Assembly: GCF_001640805.2 (NCBI RefSeq)
Contig: NC_066850.1
Span: 2,519,059-2,583,058 of the forward strand
DNA from: Lates calcarifer
Lineage: Eukaryota; Chordata; Actinopteri; Centropomidae
Reading direction: 5' to 3'
DNA: 64,000 bases
Shown here: positions 16,606-26,707 of the stretch, piece after piece
Position numbering within the stretch: the first letter of the stretch is position 1
Layout: every line of letters begins with the position of its first letter
Program-made: the position numbers and the translations under genes
The notes under the pieces: generated by a model
Database searches by the model: none
What the model saw: only the letters and a program-made list of their open reading frames with translations
What the model was told of the DNA's origin: nothing

Positions 16606-16637
<32 letters not shown>
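16606..16637. repeat. (CA)n microsatellite
   Basis: About sixteen uninterrupted CA units, complementary to the GT tract at 16384-16412. Confidence 0.92.
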
Positions 16638-16639
<2 letters not shown>

Positions 16640-16739
16640 GTCCGTTTTGAATGTCCTTAATTAATTTGCCTTTCTTTGCCCTGAACTGAGCGCATCGTCT
16701 CTTTGAGACGCATCCTGCATAGTTGCGCAAAAGCGCGTC

Positions 16740-17520
16740 TCCACGTCAAATGAGGGTTCGAGGCCAGTCATCAGCATAATTATCCTGCAATATTTTCCCT
16801 AATTCCTGCAACCGCGCACGAGTTATTTGTGTCTTGGAGGCGAAATGATACGTTAGTTCAGTTACATGTCGGTATGCCCGGTAAAACATCGCCGAATCAC
16901 TGGACCTAGGCGTTTTTCATAAACTTGGAAAATGCGTTGCGCAGACGCGACCGTGCGATATGCATGAAATGATAGAAACACATTTGAGGAGTGAACAGAG
17001 TAAACTTACCCGGTTTAACCATCATAGTCCTCGGAACAGTGTGTGTTGTCTATATTCCCATCAAGTGCGCTGCTCCAATGACGAGAGAGCCCCCAGCGCG
17101 CGACATAAAGCCAGTCAACAATGTGTGGTCTTCTTATTTTCACGCAGTTGATGAGAAATCAGTTCTGGACTCTCTTCCACAGCTAAAACACTCGGCTTCT
17201 GTGTGAGGACGTAGGGCAAAAGCAAAAAACGGCGAAGTCCAAAAGCAGGTTGGCGAGAGCGTGGAAAGAGATTCACGCGTTCCCTGTGCCCTTCCCTTCC
17301 CGTCTTTACAGCGGCTGTTAAGGGCGCATCTCTCCCCTCGATCAAGTGTCAGGCGGACCACATAGATGCGCCGCCGTCTCCTCAGCAGTCATTAATATCA
17401 GAACAAACCCTGACTCTCCAGAGAACAGCCAATAGCGTCAGAGAAGCAGGCGAGGTGCGCGCAGCATCCCTGCTCTGGTTGGCTGAGAGGAGCCGTCAGT
17501 CATATCCCAGAAGCCTGCAC
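16740..17520. promoter_or_regulatory. CpG-rich patch, likely lrrn3 promoter region
   Basis: CpG dinucleotides are clearly denser here than in flanking DNA, with many CGCG, GCGC and CGCC clusters between about 16.74 and 17.5 kb. A CCAAT box lies at 17429-17433 on the plus strand (ATTGG on the minus strand), and a second, weaker CCAAC-type site is near 17478 on the minus strand. The patch covers the proposed lrrn3 first exon and its donor. The transcription start is not marked by a clear TATA box. Confidence 0.55.
17010..17380 (-). other. lrrn3: Proposed noncoding exon 1 of lrrn3
   Basis: The minus strand reads ACCGG|GTAAGTTTA with the exon ending at 17010, which is a very strong donor. It lies downstream of a CCAAT box inside the CpG-rich patch. 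The upstream limit, about 17.33-17.40 kb, is a guess based on spacing from the CCAAT box. LRRN genes in other vertebrates keep the whole coding sequence in one exon after noncoding first exon(s), which fits. No transcript evidence was available. Confidence 0.5.
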
Positions 17521-17856
17521 TCATCTATGTCTTCTTGTGTTGGAGGTGAGGCACGCTGCAAAAAATATCCATATCAATAAGTCACTCAGTGTAGTCATGA
17601 GTCCTGAAATACAGTTTAAAGTAAGAAACACTACTGTAAAAGTGGATGGGATTGGCACTAATGAATTATTAGTGTTTTCACGTTATATTCTAAAAAGGAC
17701 ACAATATTTGAATAAATAATTAAAGATGGCCGACTTGGCCATCCTGTTACCCAGTGAGTTGCACCAACACCACAACTACAATCTTGTTACACAGACGGAT
17801 ACTACATTTTGGCAACTAGTAATTAATGCTGTACCTGTATAAGTTGGTGGATGTCC

Positions 17857-17960
17857 CAGTGGTGGGAGAAGTATCTTTTACTGAAATGAAAGTAGCAAAG
17901 CTACACTGTAAAAAACACTCAGTTTCAAGTCTAATTTCTGCAATTTAATTTGAAATGATA
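17857..17960 (+). mobile_element. End fragment of a hAT-like fish MITE
   Basis: It starts CAGTGGTGGGAGAAGTAT and continues CTTTTACTGAAATGAAAGTAGCA and CTACACTGTAAAAAACACTC in separate blocks. This matches the left end of a very common fish nonautonomous element whose ends read CAGTGGTGG and whose body is rich in AAGTAAAAGTA. CAG-type termini suggest the hAT superfamily. The right end was not found, so the copy is truncated. Confidence 0.6.
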
Positions 17961-18200
17961 AAATATTTGTAAAGATGTGTGTTGTTTGTGTACTTTTAGA
18001 ATGATTTACATGTTAGTTCTGTTTAGCATGAGATGGACGTAACTGATTGGATTATGCTGCTGAACACAGCACTGGGTCCTTTGTGGGTATGATTTGAAAA
18101 TTTGTGGGTGATTGCCTGTGGTCCTGGTTGCTCATGTCCAACGTTCAAACATGGCGTCTTTCACAGGGGAGCTCTTAGCATCGACTACACATCTTGTCAG

Positions 18201-18201
<1 letters not shown>

Positions 18202-18255
<54 letters not shown>
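18202..18255. repeat. (TA)n tract
   Basis: About 27 TA units without interruption. It is self-complementary and prone to cruciform extrusion or slippage, so its length in the assembly may be unreliable. Confidence 0.95.
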
Positions 18256-18261
<6 letters not shown>

Positions 18262-21200
18262 ATTTACATGTACTCCTTCTTGCTCTTTGAAAAATCCAGT
18301 CTATATATGCAAATAATTTAAATTAAATTAAAAAATAAAGTTTAACCACTAAACACAAGATGTCCCCCTTGTGTTTGTTTGCTGAAGTTTTCATGTATTT
18401 ACCTCAAACTTGTATAAGTTTCATGTTTGACCATGACTGACCTCCAAATTAGGTGTGACTTCAAAACACCCGGCTCATACATAGTCATGTTAAACCAAGA
18501 TTTAAGGTGAGGACGGGGAAACTTTGCTCCTTAGGCAGATGAATGTGAAAATGGCCTTGTAGAGTCAAACTCTGCACATACATCATTCTGCAGAGTGAAG
18601 GTCAAACATCTAAACGACATAACAATAAGCAAGCAGGGTGGGACTTCAATAAAACACACTCATAAACACAGTAGCTGTACTGGAGTGTGTGTGCACTGCA
18701 GTCTTAGTATCTTAAATACAAATGTGTTCATCTTTCTTCTGGTTTTAAGTAATGGCATTTCATCCATTCACTATTATATTGTGCAGATGACTTGACTCAT
18801 CTTATTTTATATTAAGTAATTGAATATTATATTTTGATTTGCCACCACTTCTTGGCAGAATTACTAATCGCGTCAGCACAACTGGACCGCTGCTGTGGTT
18901 CTTTCAGCAGTGACTGGAGTTGAAAATCACGGCAAACTGTAGCAGCTTGGCCAGCAGCTGCCACTCTCGGTGCGCGAGTGCATTTGAGATGGACATTTTT
19001 TGCAGTGCAGGGGAATGAGGAAGAAGGCGGCAGGCAGGGGAAGAAAATGGATATCTGTACCTATTAGCTCCAGAGCTCCCGACTCAGATCCCAGGAGGAT
19101 TTCTAACACAATGTTCTACAAACTGATGGTCCTGGAGGTCGAGCAGGGTTATCCGCAGCCTCGGAGACAGAGACATACCTCATCTGTCAGCCCAAAGGGT
19201 TCTGATCCAAAAACTGTACGACGGCAGGCTGTTTTAACACCACCTGTGCCTGAATTCACTGGGTCTAAGTCTAATATACAAGCTTACCGTGCTGGTCTTT
19301 TATCTATTTGGTGTCACTCACATTCCTGTAAAGCCTCAGGGATGTTTGGGAGTTTTGCTGGGTCATAATCACCATAAGTTCCCTTTAGAATCTCCAGTAG
19401 GAATTATTCAAATTTCATGTAAATTGCCCCGCAATAAATTATTTTGAAAGTTTACTTATAAATGGATGACCTTTATGAATAAATATAATGCCATGAGACT
19501 ATTTAGACAGTTTTCTTTAATTGGATGCAGATGATTCTGCCATGCCCCAGGTGCTGCTCACTCAAACTAAAGTAATTATGCAATTTTTCAAATACTTTCC
19601 ATATTTCTCCTTCTTTTGCTTACTCTGCACTTTTCATAATGCTAGTTAAGATTTGTGTGAAATTTGCCGCCGCCCCCCCCGCCCCACTCTGCGTGTGACA
19701 ATAAGACAAATGGCCTTTCAAGAGACCTCAGCTTTGTGTAATGATAGTAACAAAACCAGCAGACTGCTTTAATTCAGCACAGGGGTAGTAACAATAGTGA
19801 GCACTGAGAGAAGCTACAGTCTGTATGTTCCTCATTTTTATTATGTTGTGTTGGTATGTTTATTGATGTGGTTGGGTTGGGACATAAACCATGTCTGGCT
19901 CATGTAATTCTCTTAATTCACTCCACGATTATGAAGCGATCCAGTGATGTTTGAAAACAAGTGGCTAAGCTGGCATCTCCACGCTTTGCACATTTATTGC
20001 ACCTGCTGTCTGACAGCTTCACTGACAGGCCACCTGACGGGGTGACACATTTATTGTTTTCATTGACGTTTTTGTTACAAAAAGGCAAACTACACATACA
20101 GAATCCAATCCAGATGTGAAGTGATAAAACTAGTTGTCTTTTCGTGGATGGTTTCAGTTGAAGAAGTATGATTTTTTTTTTTTTTAATTATGGTCAAATG
20201 TTGCTACTTCTAAATCAGGTATATTGGTTTTTCGGGGTCTCTATGATCACCACTCTCTATGATCTTTCCCTAACATTAACCAATGTGTGTGTGCGTGTGT
20301 TTATATATATATACATGTTTTCCATAGCAACATTTCAGAAGGCACAATATAACAAGAGACAGGGCTATGAGGCTCCACAGTGATTTTCTAACCACTGGTT
20401 AAGTGACACACAATTAAAGGCTGCAGACTCCAGCACCTCACATAAGCATGTGTGATTTTTTATTGTAACAGTTCATAAGGGAAATGTGACTCTATTTAAA
20501 TTACAAAGTACAAACTGCAGCCCTGGTAAGACCTGAAATTTTTCAGATTTTTGTACTTCCCCCTGACTGTTTGTCCCTATCCCTGTCCCATCAGTTGATG
20601 CTTTGAGTCATTATTGGGTGAGAAGACTGTGAAGTAGGTGCATGAGTCTGTCTTTATGAGTCCCTGGTCCCATTACCATGCAGAAAATTTTATAGTTTTA
20701 AGATGCAGCCTAATATAATTTTTAAGTATGCAGTTATATCTTGAGAATGACTATTTTTGGGTTGCGTAACATCTTTACCGTCTGTAATTTTACAGCTACA
20801 AAGTCTTTTTTTCTCTGTCAAAGACGGTGAATTTGCACATTTGTAACACTAGTACAAGTAATGCACACCTGGACGTTGCTTCATTTTACTCAAGTGTGGA
20901 ATACAAGTAGTGACAGAGACATGGAAAAACACTTTAGCACCGTAGGCTGTCTGTGTATTTAACTTTCTACACGATGAATCCTGTCGTACACAAGATTCTG
21001 CAGCGCTTGAAAAATAGGCTGTGAATATTTAAAACATGTAGCTTTATTGTTCCTGAAACCTGGAGTATAGCCTTGACAAAATGTAGCTGAAATAACCAGC
21101 AGTTATTTTATTGACAGATTATTATTATTTTCAAGAAAAAAATCAACACTTTCTTCTACTTTTCCATACGTACAAAGCCTCTAAACCAGGCTGTACTTTC

Positions 21201-22521
21201 TTGGATGTTCAGGATGAGTGACTCTGATGGCTCTATACCCAGACCTGATTCTGCATTTTTAGCCTTGTAGACCCCTCTGCCTCGGACCTTTTGCTGTATA
21301 AGTTGACCGTGGTGACTTCACACCTCATGAAGCCAGTGAAGGGTGCACTCAGCACTCAGCGCATCATAAAACCCCAGCTTGGCAGTGTCAAGGAGGAAGC
21401 CAGGAACTGGATATCACCCGTGCCTTGAAAAATATGCATCAAATTTAATACTATAAAACATTTATTTTGGGGAGGGTAGCTTCCTGTGAAAAGGCTGGAG
21501 GTGTTTGCAGTGTGAGTTATGTTCTCGCTCACTCTTGTTTATTGTGGAGTTTGGGGAATATTCTGAAGGCGTTTCATGGTGACATTTTGTGATGTGTTCC
21601 GCAGAGGGAGAAAAGGCCGCAGAGGGCAGTAGAATTTATTGACTGAATTTCACAGTTATAAATGGGTCTTTTACAAGTGACATAAAGAAAATGATCTGTT
21701 CTCTGCTGAGGCGGTGGAGATCTGTAAACTTGTTCTGTGTGGTGCCAGCAGTCATGGCACTTGTATTGAATAAAGTTTCATTCAATAGACTGTAACTTTG
21801 CTTTTGATAAATATTGTGCATAGAACCGAAGATGAAAGCAAGGTATTTAAGGCACCTGAGTGGTTTTTTGCTCCGAAAATCATGCACCACATATATTCTG
21901 TCTCCAAGCAATATGTTCATTCTCCTCAGGCGCTGTATGGACAGTCTGCATTTGAATTTCTGAATATGGGATAGAGCTGTGTTCGCTAGCTGTCTTATAT
22001 GTTATCCAAAAATCCCAGACTTCTATTCTGCACTGAAGACAGCCTATGGGGAGATCTCCAGAAGAATAATCGTCTCTAGAGAAAAGCCATACACAAAGAG
22101 ACCACTGTCTATGCTACGCAGTGTTATTCAAACAATACATATCCCTCACAAAACCACCCCAAGGCTTTAATGTCTTTCCTTTTGCCGCGTTATGAAAAAT
22201 ACAGCTGTATTGCACACCGCAAGGAAAAAAAATCAACTGTTTAGAAATCAAGCAATTTCATCGAGAACGGAGACTGAAGTTTTCACTTTTTTGCAAACTT
22301 GGAAACTTACTTTAGCAAATAAACAACTTGCCAGTGAGGTTTGATGGCCTAAAGTGACAGAGTGTGTGAATCAGACAGATCAAACCTTTTTTCTTCAAAG
22401 TGAAGTCAGTGATTGAAGAGAATTCATGAAGTAGGTTGCTTTTCACAGGAGATTTTGTCTCACCGGAATGACAGGTCAAAGATCTCACCTCAGATCCTTT
22501 GATTAGGTGAAATCCGTACAC

Positions 22522-22705
22522 ACCACACTGTAAAAATACTTTACAAGTACTAGTTCTGAATTCAAACTCACTTAATTAAAAGTATAGTATTATCAGCCAA
22601 ATATCATTAATTTGTTAAGTAGAAGCACTAGTTCTCTGGCCCCTGTGACTGATATATTGTCAATGTTAATAATTTATTTCCATATGCTGTTAAGTAGTTT
22701 AATCC
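22522..22705 (+). mobile_element. Internal fragment of the same hAT-like fish element
   Basis: The order CCACACTGTAAAAATACT, ACAAGTACTAGTTCTG, ATTCAAACTCACTTAATTAA, AAGTATAGTATTATCAGCC, then a TTAATAATTTATT block follows the body of the element whose terminal piece lies at 17857. It is diverged and lacks recognisable termini. Confidence 0.55.
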
Positions 22706-25128
22706 AGCCTATAGTTTAGGCCTCTATAAAGACTGACAAGATAAATCTGAGGAGTCGTGAGATGATTAATTGGGCAGAAAATAAGAAAAAAAAAACAAAT
22801 TTGTTTTCATATTTTCTCTAATCTTTACGTCTATTGTGAAATAGTGGAAAGTTTTACTTCTTTGAATTTCATTTAATTAAATGAAACCATCTGGAATCAC
22901 ATCAAAAGGTTTGGAACCAGTGGTTTAATCTTTTTTGGCTTTTCTTTTCAATAGAAAACAAATAGAGACACAAACCACAAGAAATTGCATAAAAAGGACC
23001 AAAAACCTCGCAGCTAAACAAAATGACAGCATCCATCAGCAGCAGAGTACCAGTGACCCATAACCATCAAACCAGAAAAGACAAAAGAGGAAATGACAAA
23101 TAAATGAATCCCTGCGGTACAACCAAAGATGCAAGAGCCTGCCCATTCTATCTGTTTGTTAATTTGCACACAAAGAAATATTCATAAACAATTAAATGAA
23201 ACGTACATCAGAAAAGCAATGGAATTATGTCAGGACAAGACATATTTTCTCCTTTTATAAAAGACAAAAACTGATTCTAGCCAAGCAAATATGATTCATT
23301 GCAGGTTGGCTGTCATCAGCTATGTTCTGTTATTAACCTAACCCAGTCTCTCTATTCAGGTCTAACTTTGCTTTTTTCAGTTCTGAAGAATATCCCTAGC
23401 AGCTGAAATAAAGCCTGGTAGGGCAAATGCGAGGTAAACATGATCTGTCCCCTAGGAGACAAGTTGAATTGATTCAGGCAGAGGTACACCATCCCATTCT
23501 TACTTTGTTTTGATTACCTTTCCTTCACGAGGTAAAACAAGAGGACGAGCCCACACTGCATTGCTAAAAGTACACTTGTGTCTTTTACATTTCCAGCACA
23601 TGGTCATTTGTAGCAAACTCACTTTCTGCAGATGGACAGGTGTGAAATAGTATCGATGAAGTATCTTAGAGTGAGTAAATTTTCCCCCGAGCTTCTGTTG
23701 TAAATCAACCTGCGCTGGATGTTATCTTTCTCCAAGAGTCCTTATCACTGTTCAAATTCAAATCCTTCAGCCAGATAAGTCTCAGGTTCTCGCACTTCTC
23801 ATATATTGCATTAGCTCTTATCTTATACAAGGTGGGAGCTGAATGATTATTTGAAGGTAATTTAAAATAAAGCTGTACCATGTTGTGCTGCCGTAGCAGC
23901 AAATATTTCTATAAGTGCTGATATTATTCCCACATTGAAATACCTCCACAATTACTGGGTAGTGTTTTGTCATACCTGCACTGAACCTGACAGAGATCGT
24001 GTGCCTGTGTGGTCAGCACTGCGACAGCTTGTATTTTCTGTTAAAGGTTTGAGTTCCTGTCATTGGCACTGGCATTCTCTTTAACCATCATAGCTGCTGC
24101 TGCGTAGGCTCTCTCTACCTATTTTACTTTTTCAAGCAAAACATTTTCTATTCACCAAAGACATCTGTTTCTTAGAAAAACCTGTCAGAAGCTGGTTATT
24201 GAGCAGGCCACAGCCAGGCCACAGTGTGTTATTACAATCAGCAATGGACGGTAGGAGAAGGGAAATAGAAATAAAAATGTTACAACACACTTGTAATTTC
24301 TCAGTATTCTCCAGCACTAGAGGCCTTACAGGGTCACACCAGTCACACTCTCTTTGACAGGGCCATTCTTAGCTCTGATTTCAATCTATTTCGAGTTAAT
24401 CACACCCGCTTGAATAGCAGTGACGTCAAACATTAGCCCTCATGGGTGCTTCTTTAAATAATGGCGAAGACTCACAGTGCAGGTTTGGACTCACAGCGTC
24501 TGACAGACAGCAATGACAAACCTGGATGTCAGCAGGCTCCAAAACACAGGTCTCAAAATTCTCATTATGCTCTTCAGTCTCTTGATATTTGTTTTGCGTG
24601 GGCCAAGAATGAAAGGAAAAGGAAATATAAATGCATCTTGGGCCTGTTTTGTCGTTCTTTTTCTCCTTTCTGTATCATGCTGTGTGTGATTAAATTAAAT
24701 CCAGTGCCCTTTACGAACATGCGAGAGGAGATTATATTTTCTTCTTGATGATTATACTTGCACAATGGATGATAAAGAGTTTAACAACAGCGTGTTATTT
24801 TTGATCTCATACATAATTTGTTGTATGTTGGACATTATAAAGATATTCTATGTAAACAAATGCACTTCATACGGAGATGTGTAGGTTAGAAAATAGGCCG
24901 ATTTCCTTTATCTCCTGTAGCGATGAGAGAGAGGAACATCGTGTATACTTTGCATCTTGTTCATAGTACATGCAAATAGACATCTCTAATGATAAAATGG
25001 ACAAATGCTCGGAGTCAGCATGCGGGATCCTGAGTGAGTCATTATACTACAGTATGTAATGACCTACTTCACATTAAAAGACTATCTGGCTGTTATGCAG
25101 CAGGCCAATTTACTTCATAATGATGACA

Positions 25129-25187
25129 GAAGAAGAGAGAGTGACAGGGAGCGAAAGAATAAGAGAAAGAAAGAAAGAGAGAGACGT
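25129..25187. repeat. Purine-rich (GA) stretch
   Basis: A run of GA, GAAA and GAGAGA units with few pyrimidines. It is low-complexity sequence. Confidence 0.65.
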
Positions 25188-25265
25188 GTCATGTTACCTC
25201 TACAGACCCTGTTCTTCTGAAGCAGTCAAAATGCTTCAGTTGCGCCCACACACCTCTCTGAACCT

Positions 25266-25267
<2 letters not shown>

Positions 25268-25296
<29 letters not shown>
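25268..25296. repeat. (CA)n microsatellite
   Basis: About fourteen CA units without interruption. Confidence 0.92.
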
Positions 25297-25298
<2 letters not shown>

Positions 25299-26690
25299 CA
25301 CAGCCTGAAGCACGATCTCCAAGTGTGGTCAGGAAAAAAAAAAAAGAAAACGCCTGAAGAGTACTTCAAGTGCTGATCAATATGCAGGAGATTTTAAAAT
25401 TGAAGTGAAACAGCTTCTTCAAAAACTCATTTGTGAAGTCCACTCTCCTGCTAATTGGCTAAAGCCCCGCCCCCTCAGTTACTGTTCCTGCACCTGTAGG
25501 CCTTTTCATTCTCACATGGTCTGACTCTAATGTTTCCAGCTGACTCATTTTTAAACTAGAATCTTAAGGGGTCTTAAATGTGCACTTAATGGCTGCATCA
25601 TTCTCTTCAGATCCAATCCAATCCAGTAAAGCTGCTAATGTTGCTAGCTGCTGCTAGTGCCAAAATATATAGCAGCATCCAGGACCAGTTGGGGAAATAC
25701 TACACAGTGGATGTGAGTTTTTTTAATGTAACTTGTAATTCCACAGACTAATGCAGCATTAGTTAGTTAATGACATGCTAACCCCTGGCCTTGGAAGTAA
25801 CCCTAGTTACAGTTGCTAAGCTATGATTGGACAGCGGCTGCTCGGGGGGAGAATTAGCAAACTGTTAATTAATCTCACCTATTAAAACATAACTGTCCTC
25901 CATTCTAAATGTGGAAGGGGATAAAAACAGGAGCTGTATTACCAAGTGTGGCTGTACTGTAATGAATGTTAGAGTCTGTGTCAGCAGGTCAACTCGGCCA
26001 CGAGTTTATTCCGCTCTGCGAGCCCACGGTGGTTGCTCCGATGCCCTTGTCAAAAAGATCACACCTCACAAGTAACAACTTAATGCCCTACCATAATCCC
26101 CATGTTTTGCAGTCAAAGGAGAGTTAACATTTGTATTCCTCATCATCCTTACTGTGCTGCACTTCCTCCTAAGCCCTGTCTACAACGCATGCAAAGTTTA
26201 CAGCATAAAAGCTAAGTTTTTGTCTTTTCACCGTGAGAGAGCTGAGGCAGAGGAATATTGCCTGAGGATGTTTCATATCCCCACAGCCCTGTCTGCACAG
26301 TCTCTGCTCTCTGCTCCTTTCTTTATCTCTTTTTCTTAATCACGCATCCTTTCGCTCTATCTTACTATATCTCACCCTTTCCCCTCCTGCTTTGTCTCTT
26401 TGAGACTAACCTGACTTTTTTTCCTCCCTCTGCAGGTTTCTGCCATCTCTACCTCTAATTCTTTTAACTTCCCTCCCCCTCTCCTTCCCCTTTATTCTTT
26501 TTTAGTTTTTTTTTTCCTCCCCCTTCTTGCCTACCTTGGCGAGAGAGAGAGAGCGAGCAGGTCTGTCTGTGCTCTCTGGGCTTCCCCTCTCCCTGTCAAC
26601 CCAGCAGCATCCAGGGGAAGAGGCAGCACTGTCACTGTGGACAGGCTCTGGGGGAAGACGAGGCAGAGCAAGTGAAAGTTACAGAGAGTA

Positions 26691-26707
26691 GGGAGGGAGG
26701 GAGGGGG
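26691..26707 (+). other. G-quadruplex motif
   Basis: Four runs of three or more G separated by single A bases (GGGAGGGAGGGAGGGGG). This is the tightest-loop form of the canonical quadruplex pattern and is expected to be very stable as DNA or RNA. It sits in a longer purine-rich block from about 26.64 to 26.82 kb that follows a pyrimidine-rich block at 26.46-26.53 kb. Confidence 0.8.

Larger units (their letters stand above)
5550..17009 (-). other. lrrn3: Intron 1 of lrrn3 (proposed), no other genes seen
   Basis: The interval is bounded on the minus strand by a near-perfect donor (CCGG|GTAAGTTTA, first intron base 17009) and a strong acceptor (pyrimidine tract then ACAG, last intron base 5550). 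It is about 11.5 kb long. Inside are an AAAT microsatellite near 7.19 kb, a degenerate interspersed repeat at 8.24-8.56 kb, another at 10.88-10.99 kb, a GC-rich hairpin at 11.73 kb and a cluster of complementary simple repeats at 16.08-16.64 kb. I saw no coding sequence or RNA gene. Confidence 0.55.

Noticed and set aside
16311..16730. A 139-codon minus-strand frame with VCVCVC and HTHTHT runs
   Set aside because: The runs are translations of the GT and CA microsatellites; nothing else in it is protein-like.
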